From the NCBI GenBank assembly GCA_945874355.1, contig CAMCGB010000008.1:35747-99746 (forward strand): DNA of 64,000 bases, read 5' to 3'. A model generated the notes under the pieces. It made no database searches. It was given only the letters and a program-made list of their open reading frames with translations, and had not been told where the DNA came from. Position 1 is the first letter of the stretch, and every line of letters starts with the position of its first letter. The position numbers were made by a program, and so were the translations under genes. Positions 36,045 to 43,594 of the stretch are shown here, in pieces. The DNA comes from an uncultured Bacteroides sp. GTDB taxonomy: Bacteria; Bacteroidota; Bacteroidia; Bacteroidales; UBA932.

Positions 36045-36150
36045 AATTCGCTTCTCCAGCACTTTCCGTCTTGCAAAGTCATATGGTGACATTCTTATCG
36101 TCCGTATTCTCCATGAAAGGATGGATGTAAAACGTCATCTTGGCGATTAG
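36037..36150 (+). pseudogene. parE: ParE toxin remnant with in-frame internal deletion
   Basis: A 37-residue frame: MAKIRFS, the usual ParE N-terminus, runs into a short scar (STFRLAKSYG) and then into DILIVRILHERMDVKRHL, the usual ParE C-terminus. Normal ParE has about 95-100 residues, so roughly 60 residues of the core are missing without a frameshift. No toxin fold can form. Start and stop are kept. Confidence 0.85.
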
Positions 36151-36359
36151 ACTCCGGTTGATTTCTTTGTTGTAACCGATCCCCGGAAGGAGTCGTATTC
36201 GGAGAAGCGCCGCTGTCCGGCCCACTCTCCCTTGGTGTGCTTGAGGCGCTCGATGAAGGTGATGGCGCGGACCGCAGCCTTGCGATTGAAGTACCAGCCC
36301 TTGTCGAAGGCTTTGTCCTGATTCCGATAGTGGTTTGCGTCCTTTTCCCATATCCTGAG
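36147..36359 (-). pseudogene. Phage terminase large-subunit fragment
   Basis: A minus-strand open frame with no ATG reads DKGWYFNRKAAVRAITFIER then LKHTKGEWAGQ, which matches the segment just before the ATPase of phage TerL proteins (usually a Tyr-Phe-Asp start, helix, then H.KGEWAG and a PWQ). Both flanks are cut: the upstream side by TAA at 36362-36360, and after GEWAGQ the expected Phe-x-Leu-x-x-Trp-Gln is replaced by unrelated residues. It overlaps the end of the parE remnant by 4 bp. No other phage gene is near. Confidence 0.55.
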
Positions 36360-36786
36360 TTATCTAAATCCTGCATTTTTGCAGACGCGTCTGCAAAATC
36401 TTACTTGGTCCCATTATGTGGAGTTGTTACGTGTTGATAACGAGACCGCACGTAATTGGTATTTGCAAGAAGCGGCTTCGCAGCAATGGAGTGTCCGCAC
36501 ACTTGAGCGCAACATCAGTTCTTAATACTATTTCCGACTTCTCCAATCTCAACATAAAGAGCCGGTAGTGACCGAAATGAAAACGCTGACAGCTCCATTA
36601 CAGAAGGACAAACTGGAATTCATCAAGAATCCTGTCGTTGCGGAATTTCTTGGATTGTCACCTAATTGTGATTTTACGGAGACTAAACTTGAAACGGCCC
36701 TCATAACTCAAATTCAGAAGTTTTTACTTGAGTTGGGGAAAGATTATGCCTTCGTTGATCGCCAGCAACATATAGCTGGTGCTTGA
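36355..36786 (+). pseudogene. YhcG/DUF1016-family PD-(D/E)XK nuclease remnant
   Basis: The plus frame reads LTWSHYVELLRVDNETARNWY, QQWSVRTLERNISS, then TAA at 36523-36525, then YYFRLLQSQHKEPV, LEFIKNPVVAEFLGLSP and TKLETALITQIQKFLLELGK up to DYAFVDRQQHI. This is the middle of a YhcG protein; homologues read ISTLYY at the site of the stop, so TTA or TTG became TAA. The reading ends just before the nuclease core (usually YYIDLVFY), and the N-terminal half is also gone. It is dead by nonsense and by truncation on both sides. Confidence 0.85.
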
Positions 36787-36812
36787 GCTGCTTCTTTGCA
36801 CTCTTTGCAAGG

Positions 36813-36985
36813 GCGCTCATCAAGCTGAATGATAATTTGGATTGTTTTCATGTAAACGATGATTGTGATAACTTGAGAGCTGAGAGCGGCCTGCCTTTAG
36901 TGCTACATCCCGTCCGTACTTCTCTAAAAAACAAAGCATTCGCCCGGAGACAAATGCTTTGTAAGAATTAAAGCTTGATGAGCGC
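36813..36985. repeat. 14-bp inverted repeat with 145-bp spacing
   Basis: GCGCTCATCAAGCT at 36813-36826 is exactly reversed as AGCTTGATGAGCGC at 36972-36985. The interval holds the right 51-bp repeat and a 9-bp hairpin. The 378-bp gap between the YhcG remnant and the DUF2075 gene contains no gene. Confidence 0.65.
36886..36936 (+). repeat. 51-bp direct repeat, right copy
   Basis: Matches 34337-34387 with two differences (A/T after GCGGCC, T/C before TAAAAAAC). Its end overlaps a hairpin with arms CAAAGCATT (36932-36940) and AATGCTTTG (36953-36961), which the left copy lacks. Confidence 0.85.
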
Positions 36986-37105
36986 TCGTCATCATTTAAA
37001 CAATCCGGATGCAAAAGTAAAATAGTTTTTTGTAACTGCAAAAATATTTATGAGTGAGACACCATAACCGTTAATGGACTATGGGGTTGCGGAAAAGGCC
37101 CGTTA

Positions 37106-37136
37106 TTGTTAAAGAATCAGAGAATTGCTATTTTTG
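37106..37136 (+). promoter_or_regulatory. Promoter of the DUF2075 nuclease-helicase gene
   Basis: TTG (37106-37108), 20 bp spacer, TATTTTTG (37129-37136), 28 bp before the ATG. Confidence 0.65.
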
Positions 37137-37164
37137 CGTTGCAAGCAAGTAAGATTATCACACA

Positions 37165-39027
37165 ATGATTATTTACCGTAACACAAAAGCGGGATTCGTT
37201 GACGATGTTCGAAGTAACACTATAGCGTCCATCATAGAAAACGAATTTCTGCAGCATCATATCAATCATAACAATGATGCCGAGTACCGCAGTTGGGCGA
37301 ATTCGATGCAGTATCTGCGAAACGCAGTTGATGTCCCCGAGATTGATGATTCTTGCCAGGTCGCTATTGAATATCAGATTCCTCTAACATCCAAACGCGT
37401 CGACTTTCTTATTTCCGGTCTTGATGACACGAATCATAACAATGTGGTGATAATAGAGTTGAAGCAATGGGAAACTTGTGGGAAAACCTCAAGACCCGAT
37501 ATCGTTACGGCCTTCACCGGCGGCGCTAACAGGGCTGTGGTTCACCCATCATATCAGGCTTACTCATATGCCAAGACCATAGAGAGTTTTAATGAGAGCG
37601 TCGAAAAATACGGTATCTCTCTGCACCCTTGTGCATATCTTCATAATTTCAAGGAATCGAATAGGGGTAATATAGACTGCTCTCTATACAAAGAGGCTTT
37701 GGAGATGGCTCCTGTTTTTCTGGAGAATGATACAAAGGAGCTATCACGTTTCATTTCCAAGTTTGTACGCAAAAAATCCGCCTTGGATCTCTTGTATCTG
37801 ATAGAGGATGGCCGATTGAGACCTGCCAAGGCTCTTCAAGACGCCCTTGGATCAATGCTCAAAGGGAACAGGGAATTCTATTTGATAGATGAGCAGAAAG
37901 TGGCCTTTGAGACCATCCGGAAACTAGTACACAATTCTTTGAAAGAAGGCGGAAATTCGAAATATACAATCATCGTGGAAGGCGGCCCGGGAACCGGTAA
38001 AAGTGTTGTCGCCATTCAACTGCTTTGTGACTTGATCAGAAGCGGTTATACGGCTAATTACGTTACTAAAAATGCGGCGCCGCGTAATGTGTATTTTGAA
38101 CAGTTGAGACGAGATGCCTATAAACAAAGCTATATCAAGGCTTTATTCAAAGGCTCCGGATCATATGTCGATGCCGGAAAGAATATCTTTGATTGCTTGA
38201 TAGTAGATGAGGCACATCGGCTTCAGATGAAGAGCGGTATGTTCCAGAATCTTGGAGATTGCCAAACCAGAGAAATAATACACGCATCAAGGGTATCTGT
38301 ATTCTTTATTGATGAAGACCAGATTGTGACGACTTCTGATGTAGGCAGTGTGGATTTGATAAAGGAGTGTGCGCAAAAGGAAGGCAGCACCTTGTATTAT
38401 GGTAGCGATATCAACCTTGTTTCTCAGTTCAGATGCAATGGAAGTGACGGCTATCTCGCGTTCCTCGATTTCCTTTTGGGGATTCGCAACACAGCAAACA
38501 CGGAGATTAATTTGGATTATGATATCCGCATTTTTGACAGCCCTGTGAAGATGCGGGAGGCTCTGAGAGAAAAGAACAAAATTGCAAACAAGTCCAGGAT
38601 GATTGCCGGGTATTGCTATGACTGGATCAGCAAGAATAATAAGACTCAGTATGATATCATTCTTCCGGATGGTTTTATGGCCCAATGGAACTTCAGCGAT
38701 ACCAATACCTGGGCAATAGATGAAGATTCATTCAATCAGATAGGATGCATCCATACTTCACAAGGGCTGGAATTTGATTATGTCGGTGCCATAATCGGTA
38801 GGGACCTGATATTCAGGGATGGTGCTGTACAGACTGATTTCAATGCCAGGGCACGGACCGACAATTCCCTGAAGGGAATCAAGACTACTCGCAATTATGC
38901 ATTGGCTGATAGGATAATACGTAACACATACAGGACTATTTTGTCCCGCGGCCAGAAAGGGTGCTATATCTATTGTGAAGACAAAGCCTTGAGTGAATAC
39001 ATAGGAAGCTTCCTGAAAGAGAGGTAA
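37165..39027 (+). CDS. PD-(D/E)XK nuclease fused to DUF2075 helicase
   Basis: A 620-residue protein. N-terminal nuclease: KRVDFLISG (Asp about 79) and VVIIELKQWE (E98, K100) form the restriction-nuclease core. C-terminal superfamily 1 helicase of the DUF2075 type: Walker A VEGGPGTGKSVVA (about 273-280), Walker B DCLIVDEAHRLQ (about 343), FIDEDQIV, LVSQFRCNGSDGYL, and the motif V/VI region IHTSQGLEFDYVG and YRTILSRGQKG. Such fusions occur in defence islands; the activity on phage DNA or RNA is not known. AT-rich codon use and position next to a tRNA gene point to transfer. It stands alone with its own promoter and is intact. Confidence 0.88.
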   Translation: MIIYRNTKAGFVDDVRSNTIASIIENEFLQHHINHNNDAEYRSWANSMQYLRNAVDVPEIDDSCQVAIEYQIPLTSKRVDFLISGLDDTNHNNVVIIELKQWETCGKTSRPDIVTAFTGGANRAVVHPSYQAYSYAKTIESFNESVEKYGISLHPCAYLHNFKESNRGNIDCSLYKEALEMAPVFLENDTKELSRFISKFVRKKSALDLLYLIEDGRLRPAKALQDALGSMLKGNREFYLIDEQKVAFETIRKLVHNSLKEGGNSKYTIIVEGGPGTGKSVVAIQLLCDLIRSGYTANYVTKNAAPRNVYFEQLRRDAYKQSYIKALFKGSGSYVDAGKNIFDCLIVDEAHRLQMKSGMFQNLGDCQTREIIHASRVSVFFIDEDQIVTTSDVGSVDLIKECAQKEGSTLYYGSDINLVSQFRCNGSDGYLAFLDFLLGIRNTANTEINLDYDIRIFDSPVKMREALREKNKIANKSRMIAGYCYDWISKNNKTQYDIILPDGFMAQWNFSDTNTWAIDEDSFNQIGCIHTSQGLEFDYVGAIIGRDLIFRDGAVQTDFNARARTDNSLKGIKTTRNYALADRIIRNTYRTILSRGQKGCYIYCEDKALSEYIGSFLKER

Positions 39028-39109
39028 ACTCCCGTCTTGGCTGCAGAGTCAGTATGGCTTTCCCCGCTTCGTGACATTCACCTGGAAGTGCCAGGTGTGT
39101 TTCAAGGGA

Positions 39110-39126
39110 GAATTCCTCCCTCTCCG
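39110..39126 (+). repeat. Inverted near-copy of the tRNA-Ser 3' end
   Basis: GAATTCCTCCCTCTCCG differs by one base from the last 17 nt of the tRNA-Ser gene on the opposite strand (39263-39247). It lies in a 168-bp non-coding stretch after the DUF2075 gene, next to a hairpin CACCTGG/CCAGGTG (39079-39097). Confidence 0.5.
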
Positions 39127-39195
39127 GGATTTGCTCGGTGCGGGGCACCTCGCACATCCCTGCCCGCCTGCGGCGGGGCGTTGCAAAGCACTAAA

Positions 39196-39236
39196 AAATA
39201 AATCAGCGCTCAAGCAAGCTTGGCGCTGATTTATTT
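39196..39236. terminator. Bidirectional terminator between DUF2075 gene and tRNA-Ser
   Basis: A 14-bp stem, AAATAAATCAGCGC (39196-39209) with its complement at 39223-39236, 13-nt loop, with A-tract on the left and T-tract on the right. It would end tRNA-Ser transcription on the minus strand and the DUF2075 transcript on the plus strand. Confidence 0.8.
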
Positions 39237-39246
39237 TCGTGCTTTG

Positions 39247-39331
39247 CGGAGAGGGAGGGATTCGAACCCCCGGAGCCTTTCAGCTCAACAGTTTTCAAGA
39301 CTGCCGTAATCGACCACTCTACCACCTCTCC
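39247..39331 (-). tRNA. tRNA-Ser (anticodon UGA)
   Basis: An 85-nt type II tRNA. Acceptor arms GGAGAGG and CCTCTCC pair fully, with G73 as discriminator. The anticodon loop CTTGAAA gives UGA. The T arm has GGTTCGAAT, and a long variable arm is present as in all serine tRNAs. CCA is not encoded. Its 3' end faces the accessory region to the left, as in tRNA-targeted islands. Confidence 0.95.
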
Positions 39332-39518
39332 TTCTGCAGAAAATCTGCAAAACCCGGTTTGGGACTGCAAAGATATACATATTCTTTGTATTTGCAAAAA
39401 TAAATTTGTATTTTCACATCAGATTGATTTGTGCAGGAAGCGGGCTGGCCGCAGAGCTGACTGCTGGAGGCACAGCTGCCGCGGATGGGAATGCCACTAA
39501 CCAATAAAAGATAATGCT

Positions 39519-39815
39519 ATGGATACCGATGTCAAATTGATTCATGACTTCACTTCAGAAGACGGAGTTCGCTGTCTGTCAGTAGAAACTTGTGCCATAG
39601 TCTGCTCCTCACGCATAGACATAGAAGTGGCTTCGGACAGGATTCAGTCTGTCAAGTTTACCGACGGATGTAATGGGAATACTCAAGGCGTGGCAGCTCT
39701 TTGCCGCGGGATGAAGGTAAGCGAGGCCATATCCAGGCTCGAGGGCATTAACTGCAAGGGTAGGGGCACCAGCTGTCCCGACCAGCTCGCCAAAGCGCTG
39801 AAACTGCTAATCTGA
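39519..39815 (+). CDS. TSCPD-domain protein (TIGR03905 family)
   Basis: A 98-residue protein with the features of the TIGR03905 group: VKFTDGCNGNTQGVAALCRGM (about 50-70) and EGINCKGRGTSCPDQLAKAL at the C-terminus, where the name-giving T-S-C-P-D is found. Related domains sit at the end of some vitamin B12-dependent ribonucleotide reductases and may bind metal through the four Cys. The function of the stand-alone form is unknown. The N-terminus is about 15 residues longer than most members. Confidence 0.85.
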   Translation: MDTDVKLIHDFTSEDGVRCLSVETCAIVCSSRIDIEVASDRIQSVKFTDGCNGNTQGVAALCRGMKVSEAISRLEGINCKGRGTSCPDQLAKALKLLI

Positions 39816-39830
39816 TCAGATACCGGGGGA

Positions 39831-39921
39831 TAGATTTCTCGGCTCGCTTCGCTCGTTCGAAATGACAGGAAGGGAGATGCGCTCGAAATGACAACGGGCG
39901 AATGCTTGGTCGAAATGACAG
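39831..39921 (-). repeat. GTCATTTCGA repeat cluster, reverse orientation
   Basis: AGATTTCTCGGCTCGCTTCG starts a full core on the minus strand, followed by three CGAAATGACA half units (to 39921). Another half unit, TCGAAATGACAGGG, is at 40127-40140. Part of the 342-bp gene-free gap 39816-40157. Confidence 0.75.
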
Positions 39922-39952
39922 GGAGTTGCAGTTCGCAACATAATCCACTAGC

Positions 39953-40040
39953 AGTTTTAGCAATTTTGGGGCTGTTTTTTGCTCTTTTGATGATTTTTAA
40001 GCCATTTTAGCAATTTTTGGCCGCTTTTTTGCCATTTTTC
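39953..40040 (+). repeat. 88-bp AT-rich repeat, copy 2
   Basis: Inverted partner of 30814-30901. Contains AGTTTTAGCAA, TTTGGGGCTG, TTTGATGATTT and GCCATTTTAGCAATTTTTGG. The two copies flank the whole accessory region with the tRNA gene inside. Confidence 0.8.
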
Positions 40041-40157
40041 GATGAGTAGAGAAGATTATGGGCGGCAGGGGATGAGTAGCTGGGCGAGGGCACCGCGGAT
40101 TGCCCGCAAGGGAAGCAGCGCCGCGGTCGAAATGACAGGGATGTGCTGCCCTTCTCG

Positions 40158-40805
40158 CTAGCCTTCGAGCGCCTGGAGGACGCTCAGCGAGCGTATGTCT
40201 ATCTGCCTGTCGCAGTGGAAAGAGAGGTAGCGGATCAGAATCGAGGCGAGCTCGCTGCGCACACTTCCGTTGAGAGGAATCATCATACACGAAGCGAAGT
40301 CCGAACCCGCAATCTCGCAAAGCACATCAAGCCTCTCGGACGCAAAAGGAGTCAGAGTGTCCCGGTCTGCCTTGAAGCCCAGCTGTGAAGCCAATTCTTT
40401 AAGGAACCAGAGATGAAAATTGCTGAAATCGCCGCGAAGCTCCTCCAGAGTCAGCACACAGGCCTTGCACCACTCGAACAAAGCGCTGTCCACCATACCT
40501 TCGGTAAGGGTGCGGTACAGCACTTCGCCCAGGAACATCGTGATGGCGCTCTTGCGCATATCTGTGCGCAGACTGGTCAGCGGGTAGGCCGTGCCGACCC
40601 CGCGCAGGCGGTAAAGCTCGCTCCTGGGGTTCGGTACAACCTCGCCGTCAATAATCGAAAGAATCTGGTACAGCGCCCCGCTGGTCTTTCGCGACACATT
40701 GACCACAAAGCCTCTGCGGCCCCATTCGGCACTGATGGTATGCAGCACCAGAGCGTTTTCTTTCAGCTTGGTGCTGCCCAGAATTATGAATTCACCGCAG
40801 CTCAA
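40158..40805 (-). CDS. recO: DNA repair protein RecO
   Basis: A 215-residue RecO. The N-terminal OB fold reads FIILGSTKLKENALVLHTIS and WGRRGFVVN, and the helical C-terminal domain has NFHLWFLKELASQLGF. The zinc-finger Cys residues of some RecO proteins are missing, as is usual in Bacteroidota. RecO loads RecA onto SSB-coated DNA with RecR. The start overlaps the S41 protease stop by 4 bp. Confidence 0.85.
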   Translation of the reverse strand: MSCGEFIILGSTKLKENALVLHTISAEWGRRGFVVNVSRKTSGALYQILSIIDGEVVPNPRSELYRLRGVGTAYPLTSLRTDMRKSAITMFLGEVLYRTLTEGMVDSALFEWCKACVLTLEELRGDFSNFHLWFLKELASQLGFKADRDTLTPFASERLDVLCEIAGSDFASCMMIPLNGSVRSELASILIRYLSFHCDRQIDIRSLSVLQALEG

Positions 40806-42439
40806 AACTTCGGAATTCTCTCGGAAGAAAGAGCCTGGTGCAGCACCTCGTCATAACGTATGCGCACCTTGATGCCTGCCTGCTGGAAGTAATACCTGGT
40901 CACAATCTCCTGCTCGAGCAGAGGCACTATCTCGTCCTTCTTCTTCTCCAGATAGTCCTTCTTTTCTATCTCAATGCCCTTCTTGAGCGCCTCCAGCTCC
41001 CCGCTCAGAGCCTCGCTGAGTCCGTCCTTGTCCAGCTCCTCCTTCATCTTGTCGTAGAACGCGCGGGCAGACGAGCGGTAGTCGAAGTCCTTGGTGCAGG
41101 CGTATTTGACAAAACCCGCGTAGTCTTCGTCGCTCAGACGGAAATCATCCACCGGCGCTATCCTCTCGTGGGCGCGCACAAACTCGAGCGCATACTGTTC
41201 CAGAATCCCGTAAGCGGCCAGCGCATAAGTCAGCCTGCTGTACTCCTTCTCTTTCAGAATCACATCCGGAGTGATGCCTCCTCCGTCCCTCACGCTCCGT
41301 CCGTGTGCGGTCTTGAACTCCTTTGTCAGCGAGTCGGGGATATGCCCCACAGACCCGTCTTCGGCGCGGGAAGAATAGTCGATTGCCTGCACGCAGCGGC
41401 CTGAAGGAGTGTAGTACTTGGCGGTCGTAACCTTCAGCTCACCTCCGTAGGGAAGGCTCTTTATGCTCTGTACCAAGCCTTTGCCGTATGTCCTCTCGCC
41501 CATAATCGTAGCCCTGTCCATATCCTGGAGCGCTCCTGCGACTATCTCCGAAGCCGAGGCCGAGCCAGCATCCACCAGCACTATCACTTCCATCTGTGTG
41601 TCCACCGGCTCCCTGGTAGTCCTGACCGTGTAGTTCGCTCCCTTCTCCTTGCCCTTCGCCGTCACGACCACCGACCCCTTGGGCACGAATATCGACACTA
41701 TCTCGGCCGCTTCGGCAAGAAGTCCGCCTCCGTTGCCGCGAAGGTCCAGCACCAGCGTCTTCATCCCCTTCTTGCGCAGCTCCACAACGCACTTTCTCAC
41801 CTGCTCTCCCACACCCTCTGTGAATCCCGTCTGGCTGATGTATCCGGTAGTCTTGTCCAGCATCCCGGAATACTCCACATCGGGCAGGTGGATCTTCTCC
41901 CTTGTCACCGTAATCTCCTCTATCTCACCTGTATATACTCTCTTCACCTTGAATCTTACCTTCATTCCCGGCTCGCCTCTCATCCTCTCGCTGCACTCGC
42001 TGCTGGTGAGCCCCACCACGCTCTGGGAGTCAATCTCCATGATCTCGTCGCCGCACCTGAGCCCGCTCTTCGCGGCAGGGGAGTCCTTGTAAGGCTCATT
42101 GATGATTACATTTCCCTGAACATCAGGCTTATAGATGACAGCTCCCACCCCTCCGTAGGTCTTGTGGATGAGCATCTGCAGGTCCTGGTTCTCCTCCGAA
42201 GGGATATAGACCGTGTAGGGGTCAAGCGCCGCGAGCATAGCGTCAACTCCGGCCCGCTCAATCTTATCTACGGGCAGACTGTCCACATAAGAGGCGCTCA
42301 GCTCTTTGAGCAGGGCCTTGTGAATTTCGGTCCATTTGCCGAGGGTGAAATTGGCCGACTGGGCCCTCAGGGAAGTGAAGCACAGCGGCAGGAGAATTAG
42401 CGGAAAGCTTATCTTAAGAAGTAAACGTTTCATATTCAA
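40802..42439 (-). CDS. S41-family C-terminal processing peptidase
   Basis: A 545-residue exported protease with signal peptide (LISFPLILLPLCFTSLRAQS-like), a PDZ domain (GGVGAVIYKPDVQGNVII, AAKSGLRCGDEIMEID) and the S41 catalytic domain: LVLDLRGNGGG, VDAGSASASEIVAGAL with the catalytic Ser, and GERTYGKGLVQSI with the catalytic Lys. The substrates are periplasmic proteins or peptidoglycan enzymes. It is the middle gene of an EamA-S41-recO operon. Confidence 0.93.
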   Translation of the reverse strand: MNMKRLLLKISFPLILLPLCFTSLRAQSANFTLGKWTEIHKALLKELSASYVDSLPVDKIERAGVDAMLAALDPYTVYIPSEENQDLQMLIHKTYGGVGAVIYKPDVQGNVIINEPYKDSPAAKSGLRCGDEIMEIDSQSVVGLTSSECSERMRGEPGMKVRFKVKRVYTGEIEEITVTREKIHLPDVEYSGMLDKTTGYISQTGFTEGVGEQVRKCVVELRKKGMKTLVLDLRGNGGGLLAEAAEIVSIFVPKGSVVVTAKGKEKGANYTVRTTREPVDTQMEVIVLVDAGSASASEIVAGALQDMDRATIMGERTYGKGLVQSIKSLPYGGELKVTTAKYYTPSGRCVQAIDYSSRAEDGSVGHIPDSLTKEFKTAHGRSVRDGGGITPDVILKEKEYSRLTYALAAYGILEQYALEFVRAHERIAPVDDFRLSDEDYAGFVKYACTKDFDYRSSARAFYDKMKEELDKDGLSEALSGELEALKKGIEIEKKDYLEKKKDEIVPLLEQEIVTRYYFQQAGIKVRIRYDEVLHQALSSERIPKF

Positions 42440-42451
42440 TATTTTATAAAT

Positions 42452-43297
42452 CTATGACGCAAAAAGTAGCAGGGCAATTCCTGCAAGCAGTATGCCGAGA
42501 TCCCAGGCTTTGTCCCTAATGTTGTTCTCCTTATATACAATGGCCCCGAAAATGAAGGGAATCAGCACACTGCTGCGCCTTATCATCGAGATCACCGAGA
42601 GCATCGCTCCCTCCTGCCTGAGGGCGAAGAAATAGGCCGCATCGGCAAGGGTTATCAGCACCGCAATCAGGACAAGCCGCCAGTCCCAATGCAGGGAGGA
42701 AAAGCTCTCCTTCGAACGCAAGCGCTTGACTATTAGCATTATGGCTAGAATGATAGTGATATATAAGTTCGACCAGCTCTGCACGAACAGGGGCTCCATC
42801 CCCTTGAGCAGGACCTTGTCGTACAGGGCGCTGGCCACTCCGGTAAAGACCGAAAGCACCATCCATGCTATGCCCTTGCTGCGGGTGAAATGAATGCCTT
42901 CTTTGCGGGAAGACACGCTCAGCAGGTACAGGGCTGCCAGCACCAGCAGTACGCCGACCCACTGAAGCAGCGAGAGCCGCTCGCCGAAAAGCAGAATCGA
43001 AAAGAGCACCACGAACATAGGCCGGGAAGCCTTGATGGTGCTGACCGTCGTGAGCGGAAGGGTCTTCATCGCAATCAGCCCGCTCACCCAGGAGAGACTC
43101 ACCAGCACTGCCTTCAGGAGCAGCCTGAGGTGGTCCGAAGCCGGCCCCGCCTTAAGGAAGGGGCTCAGAAACAGCGTAGTAAGAGCCGTTGCGCAGACCA
43201 GAATCCACAGCACGTCGTTGTGCTTGAGCGCCTGCTTCTTCGCTACATCATAAAAGCCCAGCAGGACTGCGGAAATGACTATCAACCAAAGCCACAT
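42452..43297 (-). CDS. EamA/DMT-family transporter
   Basis: A 281-residue ten-helix permease with two EamA repeats (LIVISAVLLGFYDVAKKQAL at the start; LLQWVGVLLVLAALYLL between them; WDLGILLAGIALLLFAS at the end). The segment KTLPLTTVSTIKASRPMFVVL is typical. Substrate unknown. First gene of the operon; its -7 element and a palindrome lie upstream at 43342-43379. Confidence 0.88.
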   Translation of the reverse strand: MWLWLIVISAVLLGFYDVAKKQALKHNDVLWILVCATALTTLFLSPFLKAGPASDHLRLLLKAVLVSLSWVSGLIAMKTLPLTTVSTIKASRPMFVVLFSILLFGERLSLLQWVGVLLVLAALYLLSVSSRKEGIHFTRSKGIAWMVLSVFTGVASALYDKVLLKGMEPLFVQSWSNLYITIILAIMLIVKRLRSKESFSSLHWDWRLVLIAVLITLADAAYFFALRQEGAMLSVISMIRRSSVLIPFIFGAIVYKENNIRDKAWDLGILLAGIALLLFAS

Positions 43298-43341
43298 ATA
43301 TGTATATACTCAAGTTTCGCAAGTGAACAATTGTAGGAAAA

Positions 43342-43379
43342 CAAATATAGTAAATATTTAAGTTTCGCATTTGCGAAAC
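43342..43379 (-). promoter_or_regulatory. Promoter and palindrome upstream of the EamA-S41-recO operon
   Basis: Minus TATATTTG (43349-43342) is an exact -7 element. GTTTCGCA and TGCGAAAC (43362-43379) form an 8-bp inverted repeat with a 2-bp gap placed where the -33 contact would be. A single arm AAGTTTCGCA recurs at 43312. Confidence 0.5.
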
Positions 43380-43413
43380 AACAGATTTTTAAGGCCAATA
43401 GGCCGAAAGTAAG

Positions 43414-43434
43414 TCCTCTTCCCGAGGAAGAGGA
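43414..43434. promoter_or_regulatory. Intergenic hairpin
   Basis: TCCTCTTCC and its complement form a 9-bp stem with a CGA loop in the 297-bp gap between the EamA and uvrA genes. No T-tract follows, so it is not a simple terminator. Confidence 0.4.
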
Positions 43435-43559
43435 TTTAGGAGATGGGTAACGTTAATAATTGTGCGGGGGCCTTAGAAAGATTTGCAGCCTGGACAAATT
43501 TTTTTATACGGTAATTGTGTGCCAGTTGAAACTTAAGTAGATATTTGCCGAAATATATG

Positions 43560-43587
43560 TATTTTTGCACTAGGCGGTCTCTCCGCC
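43560..43587 (+). promoter_or_regulatory. -7 element and leader hairpin of uvrA
   Basis: TATTTTTG (43560-43567), exact. The predicted transcript would start at a short hairpin GGCGG-TCTCT-CCGCC (43573-43587), 7 bp before the ATG. Confidence 0.5.
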
Positions 43588-43594
43588 GTTAACG

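Noticed and set aside
36787..37164. Retron-like non-coding RNA upstream of the DUF2075 gene
   Set aside because: There is a 14-bp inverted repeat and a hairpin, but no reverse transcriptase gene is in the window.
39997..40320. 107-residue minus-strand frame before recO
   Set aside because: It translates the 88-bp repeat and the antisense of recO; no family resemblance.
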